The notes below the pieces were generated by a model. That model searched no databases and had not been told where the DNA came from. It worked only from the letters and a program-made list of their open reading frames with translations. This document shows, piece after piece, positions 23,100-34,606 of a stretch of 64,000 bases of DNA (positions within the stretch are counted from its first letter, which is position 1; the number at the start of each line of letters is the position of its first letter). A program made the translations under genes and the position numbers. Location: contig NC_035439.2 of assembly GCF_002127325.2 (NCBI RefSeq), positions 1,673,393-1,737,392 on the forward strand. The letters are read 5' to 3'. The DNA is from Helianthus annuus. Lineage: Eukaryota > Streptophyta > Magnoliopsida > Asterales > Asteraceae.

Positions 23100-25143
23100 T
23101 TAGTTCATTAGGGACTCCAAAGCCAACAGGGCTTTGGATGGGGATTCAGCAGTGTCTGGTATGGATGCAATGTGATGAGCAGTGGTTAAGTCAGGGGTTT
23201 GGACAGTTTTAGTACTGTTTCTTGCTAACCATTGTTGATCAGAATCTTGCCCAATCACCTGCTGATACCCAAAAGGATGCCTATTCACTCTGGGTTTAGA
23301 GGGCTTATTGTAGACCTCATAAACGTGTGGAATCCTTTGGTAAGACTGTTTTTCCTTGCCTTTTCTGAACTGATCGGCAGGAGGTGCATCAGTAAAAACT
23401 GAACATCTCTTTTGACAGATGTTTGGTTCAGCTGTTTTGTGACAGCTGTTTGAACTGGCACAAACAGTGGTTGTTTCTTTGTGAATTTGACCGATGGTGA
23501 TGCTGATGGACTCAAGGATGTTTTAGCAAGGTACTCATTCTTTTTGATATCAAAGTTTTTGAGATACACACATACTTGAGTTTTGTGGTTTGTTTTACCA
23601 CAAACAATGCAGCTTTCAGCTGAAACTATGACACTTGTTTTGTTTATATCATAAGCTTTTAAGTGGAAACAATCTTTTGTTAGATGGTTCCTTTTCTCAC
23701 AGAATTCACAAAACAAGTTATCAATTTTTTCTTTCTTCTTCCTCTTTTCAGACTCCTTTGCAGCAGAGGTTTTAACCACTGCTGGGATGTCCTTAAGAGG
23801 AATGACTTTAGCTTTTGGAGCTTTAACACCATCAGTTGATGTAAAGTCCATTGGCTTGAAATTTTCAAGAATATCACACTCATCAGACCATTTTGGTTTA
23901 AATTGATGATTTTCAATCTCCTCAAAAGCAGAGGGACCCATTGGTCTGTCAAGTGAGATTTTGTTACCAAGTTTGTTAGTGATTTTCACTTCTTGGCCAT
24001 TCTTGTTTGTGGGGATGAACTCAGTAGTTACATCAGTGGTTGAAACAGATTTTTCAAAAGCAGTGTTTTCATCATCATGTTTTCTATAACCAACCCCAAA
24101 TTTCACATTGCTTTTTATCTGTTTCTCAAGCATAACCTCATACCCTTTGCATGATTCCACCCATCTCTCACATGTGATCTGTGTGGACTCTAACTCCTTT
24201 TTGCAACCTTGGTATTTTTCTATCAAGGTTTGGAGTTGGGTTTTGGTTATGCTTTGCTCTTCTTTCATGCTGCAAATCTCTTTCTCTTTTTCAGCCAATT
24301 TGTTTTTAAGTTCTTTTAGAGACCTTTCAAATATGACTTCATCAGATAAGATTTTATCACGAAGGTTTTCATTCACCTCTTTGATGTTAGCAAAAGCAAT
24401 AATGCAATTGTCAGAACACAGTTTTTCAAGAACTTGAGGTGATACCTTTGCAGCAGCCATCATTGCACAATCACATTCTGGTTCAACTCCCTTTCGTAGG
24501 TCAGGTGTCGACCATGGAGTTGGGTCAAGGTCAGATCCTTGAACTCAGGTGAATTTCGGGTGACAAAAGCTATTGTGTCCCATTTTTCTGGCAGTGACCT
24601 GAGGAACCTGCTGTTTTGAGTTGAGTTTGTAAAAGTAGTTTTAACAAGCCTCAGTTCACTGATGAGACAACTGAAACGCTCAAATTGTTGCGTCAGTGAT
24701 TCACCTTTAACATGACAAAATGTTTCATACTGTTGGTTCAGGATTTCCCTATTGTTTTCTATGACTTATTCGGTACCTCCAAACTGTTCCTTAAGCGCGT
24801 CCCACAACTCTTTGGCATTGTCACAATGTAACAAACCAGCATATATTTCGTTGGGCAGCGCTGATGCTATGATACTAAACGCTTTAGCATCTAGTTCAAA
24901 TTTTTGATAATCCGTTCCAGTATAATTTTCAACAGGTTTTGGAACTTGTTTTTTAGCATCTTCAGCGCTTGGCACTGTAGGAACATGAGGACCAAAAATG
25001 ACAGACTTCCAACAACCTGTGCTTTGTTGAGCGAGGATGTGACCCATCCTCCTCTGCCAGATGTTGTACTCATTTCTTTTTAGCATAGGTGGTTTAAAAA
25101 GAGAACCAATGTTGTTTTTATCGTCCTGAGATTGTGACGTCAT
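23100..25143 (-). pseudogene. Copia gag with two zinc knuckles
   Basis: Gag starts at 25143 with MTSQSQDDKNN and contains the capsid-like region typical of Copia gag (NIWQRRMGHIL, LWDALKEQFGG). A TAA stop at 24766-24768 interrupts it, and the frame changes again near 24475-24500. The part from 24463 has a long heptad-like lysine/glutamate helix. Two CX2CX4HX4C knuckles follow, CEFCEKRNHLTKDC and CIVCGKTNHKTQVC (about 23560-23760). The 3' end changes frame near 23288 and again near 23100. Gag would form the particle shell and bind RNA. At least one stop and three frame changes make it a pseudogene. Confidence 0.9.
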
Positions 25144-25291
25144 TCTTGTTGTTTTACAGGTATTGAGAAATCAACTTTAATGGTTATTAATCCTTACTCT
25201 GTTTTTCAACGACGAACAAACGATCAGTATCAACTGTTTTGAGCTGAACTATTTACGTCAAAATGATTGTTAAATCAAATTTGACTGTCCA

Positions 25292-25304
25292 GGCTCTGAT
25301 ACCA
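25292..25304 (-). promoter_or_regulatory. Copia primer binding site
   Basis: The minus strand reads TGGTATCAGAGCC two bases after the 5' LTR end. This is complementary to the 3' end of plant initiator Met-tRNA, as in most Copia elements including Sireviruses. Confidence 0.95.
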
Positions 25305-25306
25305 AT

Positions 25307-26052
25307 TGTTGGATCTGAGTTTGATTTTGATTGTATTTTATGTTTGAAAAATAAGATGAAGATGGATGAGCGTGCAGCAGAAATTATAATGAAAACAAAC
25401 TTTGCATACAATCAAACGAGAGTAATACTTTTATCAAACATCTTTACACAGAGAACCGAAAGATTGAATTTATTTCAATTACGATTACAATGATTGATGT
25501 AAGAATGCAAACTCCCCCTCAGCTATGGGGTGTTGCAATACTCCGGCGGATGGGAGGTCCGTGCAACTACCCCCCCCCCCCTCAGCCAGAGCTCAGTAGT
25601 TTGTTCGTGCAAAGAAGACGAATGATGCAAAGAGCTAATAGAACAGTACCAAGTACTGAACTATTTATAGGCACTAGCAAACTACTGAGCATCTTTGCTG
25701 ACGTCACCATGAAAGTGACATCTAACCTCCTAACAAACTCTAACCTCTGATCTATACAGACACTGCTTGTGTTAACTACTGCTAATACATTCTATTACAA
25801 AACAGACTTTAGAACAGCTGCTGCAACCTTCTACTGCTGTGAACCCAGCAGCACTTGTCCGGATCAGCAGTGCTTGACTCAAGGCAGTAGATTGAATCAG
25901 CAGGACTTTAGTCTTCCATCAGATCTTTAGTTGAGCAGCAGTTATGGGTCAGCAGTTTAGCAAGATCAGCAGATAGGAGGTCATCAGTAGTTGTAATCAC
26001 TTTCAAGGGGAGAGATTTGTGTATCAGCATCTGCTTATTCAGAATCCACTGC
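25307..26052 (-). repeat. Copia 5' LTR, first part (interrupted)
   Basis: Matches 14359-15040. It carries about 63 extra bases near 25524-25586, including a C run, bounded by a repeated CCCCCTCAGC word. The LTR stops at the ACTGC target duplication where the Gypsy element entered. Confidence 0.93.
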
Positions 26053-26869
26053 TGATGAAACAATGGTTAGCCGGGCAGGGTTAACTCACTGGTCTCGTCG
26101 AGAAGGGTTAATCCCTTCCTCCCGAGGATCGCTGGCTGGATCACCGGTGGGTTGATCTCCTGTTACCACTCTCCGGCGTAAGAATCTGTAATCTGCTTGG
26201 GAAGCAAAGTATGATAGTAGTAGTAGTGAGAGAGTTGTGAAGAGATGCCTCAAACCTGGTTTGGGGTTGGTATTTATAGCCGAGGAGTAAAGGAGGAGGA
26301 TGATGGACGGACTGACGACGTGCTGCACCTTTGCAGGAGTGTCAGGCTTGTCGGTTATGGATGTTACGCCACGTCAGTCCGTTGCTTACGTAGCCCTGAC
26401 AGGTGACTGCCATTAGTGCCACTTGCACTGTGGTGTCAGTCCCACTTGACGAGCGTATAGGATGCGGTGCGAGTCGCATCGCTGCCTGCGGTAACATCTG
26501 ATGTTATCGCGTCTCTTGCTTGTGATCAAGAAATACGCGAGATGCGGTGCTGGCCGCATCGTCGCCTGTGGTGACTGTTGCTGTTATCCAGCTTCCTTGT
26601 ATTGATAGAAGTGTTCACTGGATGCGGTGCGAGGCCGCATCGCTGTGAATACTTCCGTTTTCATACACCAGATGTGATGCCATGCCGCATCACTCTACCG
26701 TTCTAATATTCCAGGTAAGTCCTCCATCACTGGACAGATTGGATTTAACCATTGTGTCGATGCGTTCCCGCACGAACATAAGTAGGTTGTTTAGCTAGTG
26801 GGGGTTTTGATAAAGGTAATGGTCACTCGCGGTCGATACTGACGCGAGATCTGGGACCATACCCCTTCA
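26053..26869 (-). repeat. Gypsy 3' LTR (817 bp)
   Basis: Nearly identical to 48312-49185 but 57 bp shorter. The missing bases lie between two short CTCCT words, suggesting a slippage or end-joining deletion here. It holds four GATGCGG-type palindromes. Confidence 0.95.
26461..26691. promoter_or_regulatory. Four spaced palindromes in the Gypsy LTR
   Basis: GATGCGG/CGCATC inverted pairs occur at 26461-26480, 26541-26560, 26621-26641 and 26671-26691, with spacings of 80, 80 and 50. The fourth is degenerate (GATGTGAT). A further palindrome TAACATCTGATGTTA lies at 26492-26506. The set is repeated in the other LTR at 48777-49007. Role unknown; binding sites or hairpins are possible. Confidence 0.7.
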
Positions 26870-26870
26870 A

Positions 26871-26885
26871 GTCCCCCCAGTCTAG
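26871..26885 (-). promoter_or_regulatory. Gypsy polypurine tract
   Basis: The minus strand reads ACTGGGGGGACT just before the 3' LTR, the expected plus-strand primer. Confidence 0.85.
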
Positions 26886-27500
26886 TGTTGCTGCCATATG
26901 CAAGTTGCATGTGGGAGGAGTACTGGACTATGGTTTCTAGAAGGTAGTTTGGAGTCTGGAGAAGATCCTAGACCAAGTGGATGGTCTTTGCTTTTTGTAA
27001 ATCAAGTTGGAGGTCTGGAAGAGTCATTTGACGCCTCTTCCGTACCGGTGAAAATGTTTCGTCTGATGCGAAATTCTCAGCCTTTGGCTGGATGCCACCT
27101 GTTGGTGTGTCGAACCAATTGTGGGAATTAGTCGGAGGAAGTGTACAAACTTCGAACCAATCTCTGAGATGGTGGTTGAAGGTGTGCACAAACTTCGAAC
27201 CAACCTTTGAGGTGGTGAATGAAGAAAAGAGCGTGCTGCTCCCATGATTGGATATCTAATGATGATTCCTTTCGTGGGGTGTTCATGTTCTTCCAATTAG
27301 CTCTCAAGTAACCGCACGTCCTTTGCGGTTACCTCGTTGCTTGACATTGTTGGCCACGGTTGTGGCAACAACGTTGGGTACTTGCGTCATTGTTGGCCAT
27401 GTTTGGTCGAACAATGTGATTCTGGATAATGGTCAAATAAACATGGTCATAGGCATGGTAATGCCTACCATTGTTTATTCTATCCAACTTACAAGTAGGG
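26886..27500. other. Gypsy internal spacer, left of the nested element
   Basis: Internal Gypsy sequence next to the 3' LTR with no recognised protein. Tandem-like words CTTCGAACCAA occur near 27148 and 27191. It is continued at 37715 after the nested element. Confidence 0.6.
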
Positions 27501-29059
27501 TGATGGAAGGTGCAAAACAAGAGCGTTAAGTGTGTTAAATTACGTATCTTATTGTGTTCTAAGTGATTACGCGTCTCGAATATGATAACTACGAGTTTTA
27601 TTGTTTCTCAGGTTAAACGCGTAAAACGGTGACATTTGGAATACATGGTGATGAAACGGAACGAGCAAGGACGATGAACGGGATATATAACAACGTGCGG
27701 GACTTGTTCGGATCGAAGAGATGGCTTAGATGCGTGAGCAACATAATAAAGTGTGGAACGTAACTTATGGTTCAAAAGCGTAGCTTAGGGTTTGGAGATT
27801 CTGTGGTTTCGAGTGCTACAGATTGTAGGGTACGGTCAAATACGTAGGCCACGGTGGATGTATAAATCAGCGTACATGTGTTTGTTTGTTCAAAATTAAA
27901 ATGGATTTTTAATATTTTATATGGAGGGGCGGCACATGCAAGGAGATATCAACCATCCAAGATCAACATAATCATGATTTTTGGGGATTCCTTGGACATA
28001 TAATTGGCGGCACATAAGTCACGAAGACTTTTGGATTGGGCTGATCATTGGAGGCTCAACATCACATCAAGGCCATTCTTGAAAAAAAAAACATCATGAT
28101 TACTTGGGCAGAATTTTGAGAGTAGCAAGTCACGTGAAGGAGGGTTTTGTTTTCAACAACATAATCATCATCCCTATACATATATCAATATTCTACACAC
28201 ATATAAAAGGTGATTTATGATTGTTATTAGAAACATCAATTCATCACGACAGACTTTTGGTCTTTGTTTTATTATTGGGCCGATAACAAGAATATTATTA
28301 TTGGGCTTGACTTTTGGTGGCACAACTTGGGATCATCATCATATTTTATTGGGCCGACATTGGCTGGAGAACGTGTGGGTCTTGGGCAATATCACATATT
28401 ATCTTCGACGGCTGAGAAGCAGGCGACGAAAACGATCAATCTTACCGATGAGCGGCTAGTCCTTTTATGGTTTCCTCTGGATGGAGGGTTTTTATAAGTT
28501 AACAGATTTTATTTGTTTAGTGACAATCGTTTGACTCAGTGATCTAAGCATTCGATGCTTTTCACTTATGATTTAGTTAATTAATTGTAATCGATTGCAT
28601 TTGCTTAACCTTATTCTTTGATCATTCAGTTCCCGAGAGTTCTAGTAATTGGGATATATTTGCTATGGGATTAGGGTTGGTAATTGTGATTGGTAACCAC
28701 TAGATAACCTCCCGTTATGTGTTGACCGGAGTACTTAGTCTTTGGTTATCACAATTAGTTGATTAGGTTAGTCCACTTATGTCTATGTAAGTGTTCGATT
28801 AAACATATAATTGAAGTTAACTGCAATTCCAAAGTCCGGAGGAACCATTGTTCTCTCCCATTGTTTCCAACTTTTTATTCTTGTAATTCGCTAGTTAATC
28901 AATCAATCAAATCCAACAATTGAGTTTTATTTTTTTTTTAATAGTAGTTAATAAAAACTGAGCATTATACACTTTCCACAATCCTCCTCCGGTTCGATAT
29001 CCGACTTACCCTATATACTGGTTTAGTTGGTTTTTGCATGTCCTTAATGACAGACATCA
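27501..29059 (+). repeat. Non-autonomous element LTR1 (1559 bp)
   Basis: It contains a clear TATA box (ATATAAAAGG near 28201). It differs from LTR2 and LTR3 at offsets 90-91, 214 and 287 (27591-27592, 27715, 27788). Short open frames here are untranslated LTR sequence. Confidence 0.95.
28201..28210 (+). promoter_or_regulatory. TATA box in LTR1
   Basis: ATATAAAAGG, also present in LTR2 near 32608 and LTR3 near 37013. It is the likely core promoter of the element. Confidence 0.65.
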
Positions 29060-29062
29060 AAA

Positions 29063-29080
29063 TGGCGCCGTTGCCGGGGA
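29063..29080 (+). promoter_or_regulatory. Primer binding site, copy 1
   Basis: TGGCGCCGTTGCCGGGGA lies three bases after LTR1 and is complementary to the 3' end expected for a plant Asp-tRNA. It is repeated after LTR2 at 33470-33487. Confidence 0.88.
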
Positions 29081-29204
29081 GGCGTGCGCAAAGTGTTTAG
29101 TGTTAAGTTTTAGTTTAAAAAAAAATCCAAAAATAGTGTCAGTTTGTTTTGTTTTGTTTTGTTCAGATTTATGCGTGGTGCTTGTGTTTTTGTGTTTGTG
29201 CAGG

Positions 29205-30200
29205 ATGACAGATGTTACAATATTATGCACCTCTCTTAGATGCATTTTGTGCAGGGAACCACTTCACCCGTGTATCGGTTGCCACGAGGCCCGATTTAGA
29301 CGGGAAAGAGCGAAATTGGCAGAACGACCGATGCCTTGCTATGATAATCCTTCCCCTCCACCATATTTTTATGATTATGATACAACGGTGGAGGATGGTT
29401 ATTACTCTGATGGATGGGATCGGGACGAGGATACTTATTATGAGCCAAGGACGGATGGACGATGTTTCTGTTGCGGTCGTTATCATACTTCTTATGATGA
29501 GGATGTGTGCGCGGTGTATTTGGAAAATCCAGAGTATTGGAATAAAAAAATGATGGATGCATACATCTCAACACCGTATCAGGGATACCGACAGTATCAT
29601 CCCGAGGAATATCCTGAGCCCGAGGGTGTCTATACTTATCAGTCCGAGGAGGAGAAAAAGCTTGCTACGTTGGAAGTGACTTTGTCCAAACTCGAGCAGT
29701 ATTTATCAGCACCCAACCTTTCCGATGAAGATCGAATCAGCTGTTTAATTTCTAAGTGTCAGACTTTAAAATTGAAGATAGAAATAGAACAACGCTTTTC
29801 ACCATTACCTGATGATATTAGAGATGATTCTCACATGAAGGAGGAGGTTGTGGAGGATAATACCACACCAATGAATCCTTTATCTGATGAAGAGTCACTG
29901 GTGGATCAGATGGTGTGTGAGGATAATGAGGCAGAGCAGTCTGATGAGATGAGTGTGTGTACCGAACCTCTCCCCATATCAATCATTCAAATTAACAAGT
30001 GTGGGGAAGAGGGTTCGAGGAAGAAGATGAAAAGGGTGAAGCTACAAGACATCGGTCTATATCTCGTGAAGTGGATCAGTGCAACCCGCATATGCTTTCT
30101 AAACATGCCAATTATACTGACGAGCTTATGGAGATGGCATGTAAATTTCCGGGCATTTGTTGGAAATGTTTTGGGTAAGTGTGCACTAAGACCACCGTAG
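29205..30200 (+). CDS. Small acidic cysteine-rich protein of the non-autonomous element, copy 1
   Basis: An open frame of 331 codons. The ATG at 29205 is chosen because the upstream in-frame ATG at 29034 lies within the LTR and primer site. The N-terminal 100 residues hold cysteine/histidine clusters (CILCREPLHPCIGCH near residue 13 and CFCCGRYHTSYDEDVC near residue 88). They surround a tyrosine/aspartate-rich stretch with PSPPPYFYDYDTT. A helical segment follows near residues 150-210, then a very acidic stretch, then a basic patch (SRKKMKRVKLQD). I do not recognise the family. It is not a standard gag, protease or RT. A diverged gag or RNA-binding remnant is possible because of its position just after the primer site. 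A CAG just before the ATG could be a splice acceptor. Confidence 0.6.
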   Translation: MTDVTILCTSLRCILCREPLHPCIGCHEARFRRERAKLAERPMPCYDNPSPPPYFYDYDTTVEDGYYSDGWDRDEDTYYEPRTDGRCFCCGRYHTSYDEDVCAVYLENPEYWNKKMMDAYISTPYQGYRQYHPEEYPEPEGVYTYQSEEEKKLATLEVTLSKLEQYLSAPNLSDEDRISCLISKCQTLKLKIEIEQRFSPLPDDIRDDSHMKEEVVEDNTTPMNPLSDEESLVDQMVCEDNEAEQSDEMSVCTEPLPISIIQINKCGEEGSRKKMKRVKLQDIGLYLVKWISATRICFLNMPIILTSLWRWHVNFRAFVGNVLGKCALRPP

Positions 30201-31907
30201 CGGAAATCAGGTACGGTCTGGCTGAAGACCTTTAAACTTAGCGCTCTCGGGAGGCAGCCCGAGGATGTAGAGTATTGTATTTGTTCTTCTGTTTTGTTTT
30301 GGTGTTGGTTCTGTTTTGGCAGGTTACTACGTTTAATTCCCGTGGATGCAATGATTCAAGTGTGGGGATGTTTGGCAACATCCCCGATGAGATCTCAGAG
30401 AATCCAAGAGATGTTTACGGCCCTGTCTAATCATAGCAGCCGCACCGCTACAGAGACTTCCTGATTGAATTATCAGGTTCATGTGTCTCTCTATCCTTTC
30501 TTTTATTTTTATTTGTACAATTGGTGGTGTGAAATTTTTGTGTTGGGAATGGTGTTATATGTCGAGTCGTCTAGTTATTATCCGTTCATGGTCTGTGGGT
30601 GGTATCTCTCGAGTTTAGACTATAAATTGCACCATACATTGGGGACAATGTATCCCAAGTGTGGGGATGCGGTAACTCGAGAGAGGGTTGGTAGGATTGT
30701 TGATCTTAAATGCTAAAATTGGTTGAAATTGGAAAAAATTGAAAAAAAAATTTAAAATTTTTGTCTCAAGTATGCTTGAACTACATGAAAACCAACATTT
30801 TCAATCGCTAAAGGGTTTCTTACTGATATTAAGCTAACTTAGATCCCTAGTCATGGTTGTCCCTTTAAGTTTCATGAGAGTATTTCTGACAATGTTTTAG
30901 AGAATAATTAAAAAGAGATGCCTAACTAGGGGTAACATGCTTTAGGAATTACACATGCTACGTGTCGGCAACCCATATTCCTTTTGTTCGGTGAGATATT
31001 TGAGCCTACTAGATTGTTAGTTGAATTTTAATAAATGTTCAATTGTTGAGTGTAGGCCATATGTTGCTTTGTATTAGAACTTGTGTGGTTTGATACGTGC
31101 CGAGACTGTGGTTTAGCGTATACACATAGATGATCAAGGCATTAGGATTCCTTCCATTGTGTTATTTGTTGACTGTTTATCCACCCACCTTAGTTAACCA
31201 TGTTGAGCCTTTTACCCTTCGTTTGATACACCTTTGTTGACCTGTTTGATTACCAACCATGAATGACAATTATGTGTTAGATATTTGTTGAAAAAAAAAT
31301 GAAAAAAAAAACGAAATGAAAAAAAATATAGAAAAGAAAAACAAAATTCATTGTTATGTTCGTGTTAAATAAATGGGTCGAAAATAACCCATGTGTTAGC
31401 AGTATTGTGAATAAGTTGTCATGGTTTGGTATGTTCGTTTGTGTTCGCCATATAAATAAAAAAAAGCCAAAAATACTTCCCTACCTTTACCCTTAACCCC
31501 AAACCCAAAAGTCCTTTTGATATGTGTTACGTTATTTGATACAGTAGAGGTGTGATTGCTATACAAGCTTATGATTACAAGGTAACATATTTGGTTTTGA
31601 GTGAAATATATACTAGCACATTACACGCTAGTCTTGATAAACCGAGAGGAGTGACCATTGTGAGGGGCGTGTGGCATGTGTGTAGTATCATAAGCATGTT
31701 AGTTTTAGCTAGGCAAGTCTTAAGCTGTTTTAAATGCGTATCACTTATTTGTCAGATTGTCAATCTCGATTGTGTCAGTCTATGGGACGGGTATGACTTG
31801 GGACCTTCAATTGTTAATGCGGTAAGGGATTTAATGGTGATTTGTTAATAAGGTGAGTAATGTGTATGATGGTTGCTTGAGGACAATCAATGTTAAGTGT
31901 GGGGATG
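30201..31907 (+). other. Internal region 1, 3' part, with repeated polypurine-like motif
   Basis: No recognised protein. The word AAGTGTGGGGATG occurs at 30358-30370, 30657-30669 and 31895-31907. The last lies directly before LTR2 and is the functional polypurine tract position. An A-rich block lies near 31290-31345. Confidence 0.75.
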
Positions 31908-33466
31908 TGATGGAAGGTGCAAAACAAGAGCGTTAAGTGTGTTAAATTACGTATCTTATTGTGTTCTAAGTGATTACGCGTCTCGAATATGATAACTGTG
32001 AGTTTTATTGTTTCTCAGGTTAAACGCGTAAAACGGTGACATTTGGAATACATGGTGATGAAACGGAACGAGCAAGGACGATGAACGGGATATATAACAA
32101 CGTGCGGGACTTGTTCGGATCAAAGAGATGGCTTAGATGCGTGAGCAACATAATAAAGTGTGGAACGTAACTTATGGTTCAAAAGCGTAGCTTACGGTTT
32201 GGAGATTCTGTGGTTTCGAGTGCTACAGATTGTAGGGTACGGTCAAATACGTAGGCCACGGTGGATGTATAAATCAGCGTACATGTGTTTGTTTGTTCAA
32301 AATTAAAATGGATTTTTAATATTTTATATGGAGGGGCGGCACATGCAAGGAGATATCAACCATCCAAGATCAACATAATCATGATTTTTGGGGATTCCTT
32401 GGACATATAATTGGCGGCACATAAGTCACGAAGACTTTTGGATTGGGCTGATCATTGGAGGCTCAACATCACATCAAGGCCATTCTTGAAAAAAAAAACA
32501 TCATGATTACTTGGGCAGAATTTTGAGAGTAGCAAGTCACGTGAAGGAGGGTTTTGTTTTCAACAACATAATCATCATCCCTATACATATATCAATATTC
32601 TACACACATATAAAAGGTGATTTATGATTGTTATTAGAAACATCAATTCATCACGACAGACTTTTGGTCTTTGTTTTATTATTGGGCCGATAACAAGAAT
32701 ATTATTATTGGGCTTGACTTTTGGTGGCACAACTTGGGATCATCATCATATTTTATTGGGCCGACATTGGCTGGAGAACGTGTGGGTCTTGGGCAATATC
32801 ACATATTATCTTCGACGGCTGAGAAGCAGGCGACGAAAACGATCAATCTTACCGATGAGCGGCTAGTCCTTTTATGGTTTCCTCTGGATGGAGGGTTTTT
32901 ATAAGTTAACAGATTTTATTTGTTTAGTGACAATCGTTTGACTCAGTGATCTAAGCATTCGATGCTTTTCACTTATGATTTAGTTAATTAATTGTAATCG
33001 ATTGCATTTGCTTAACCTTATTCTTTGATCATTCAGTTCCCGAGAGTTCTAGTAATTGGGATATATTTGCTATGGGATTAGGGTTGGTAATTGTGATTGG
33101 TAACCACTAGATAACCTCCCGTTATGTGTTGACCGGAGTACTTAGTCTTTGGTTATCACAATTAGTTGATTAGGTTAGTCCACTTATGTCTATGTAAGTG
33201 TTCGATTAAACATATAATTGAAGTTAACTGCAATTCCAAAGTCCGGAGGAACCATTGTTCTCTCCCATTGTTTCCAACTTTTTATTCTTGTAATTCGCTA
33301 GTTAATCAATCAATCAAATCCAACAATTGAGTTTTATTTTTTTTTTAATAGTAGTTAATAAAAACTGAGCATTATACACTTTCCACAATCCTCCTCCGGT
33401 TCGATATCCGACTTACCCTATATACTGGTTTAGTTGGTTTTTGCATGTCCTTAATGACAGACATCA
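31908..33466 (+). repeat. Non-autonomous element LTR2 (1559 bp, chimeric)
   Basis: Its first 290 bases carry the LTR3 variants (31998-31999, 32122, 32195). From offset 993 (32901) onward it carries the LTR1 variants. The switch lies between about 32195 and 32901. Confidence 0.93.
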
Positions 33467-33611
33467 AAATGGCGCCGTTGCCGGGGAGGCGTGCGCAAAG
33501 TGTTTAGTGTTAAGTTTTAGTTTAAAAAAAAATCCAAAAATAGTGTCAGTTTGTTTTGTTTTGTTTTGTTCAGATTTATGCGTGGTGCTTGTGTTTTTGT
33601 GTTTGTGCAGG

Positions 33612-34606
33612 ATGACAGATGTTACAATATTATGCACCTCTCTTAGATGCATTTTGTGCAGGGAACCACTTCACCCGTGTATCGGTTGCCACGAGGCCCG
33701 ATTTAGACGGGAAAGAGCGAAATTGGCAGAACGACCGATGCCTTGCTATGATAATCCTTCCCCTCCACCATATTTTTATGATTATGATACAACGGTGGAG
33801 GATGGTTATTACTCTGATGGATGGGATCGGGACGAGGATACTTATTATGAGCCAAGGACGGATGGACGATGTTTCTGTTGCGGTCGTTATCATACTTCTT
33901 ATGATGAGGATGTGTGCGCGGTGTATTTGGAAAATCCAGAGTATTGGAATAAAAAATGATGGATGCATACATCTCAACACCGTATCAGGGATACCGACAG
34001 TATCATCCCGAGGAATATCCTGAGCCCGAGGGTGTCTATACTTATCAGTCCGAGGAGGAGAAAAAGCTTGCTACGTTGGAAGTGACTTTGTCCAAACTCG
34101 AGCAGTATTTATCAGCACCCAACCTTTCCGATGAAGATCGAATCAGCTGTTTAATTTCTAAGTGTCAGACTTTAAAATTGAAGATAGAAATAGAACAACG
34201 CTTTTCACCATTACCTGATGATATTAGAGATGATTCTCACATGAAGGAGGAGGTTGTGGAGGATAATACCACACCAATGAATCCTTTATCTGATGAAGAG
34301 TCACTGGTGGATCAGATGGTGTGTGAGGATAATGAGGCAGAGCAGTCTGATGAGATGAGTGTGTGTACCGAACCTCTCCCCATATCAATCATTCAAATTA
34401 ACAAGTGTGGGGAAGAGGGTTCGAGGAAGAAGATGAAAAGGGTGAAGCTACAAGACATCGGTCTATATCTCGTGAAGTGGATCAGTGCAACCCGCATATG
34501 CTTTCTAAACATGCCAATTATACTGACGAGCTTATGGAGATGGCATGTAAATTTCCGGGCATTTGTTGGAAATGTTTTGGGTAAGTGTGCACTAAGACCA
34601 CCGTAG
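33612..34606 (+). pseudogene. Small acidic cysteine-rich protein, copy 2, frameshifted
   Basis: Duplicate of the gene at 29205-30200. A run of seven A in copy 1 (29544-29550) is six A here (33951-33956). This shifts the frame and gives a stop at 33957-33959, after about 115 codons. The remainder, from about 33956, stays open to 34606 in the other frame. The two copies look otherwise almost identical, so the loss is recent or is an assembly error in a homopolymer. Confidence 0.85.

Noticed and set aside
28217..28497. Open frames in LTR1 and its copies at 32624-32904
   Set aside because: They lie within the LTR around and just after the TATA box and are unlikely to be proteins; LTR3 lacks most of them.
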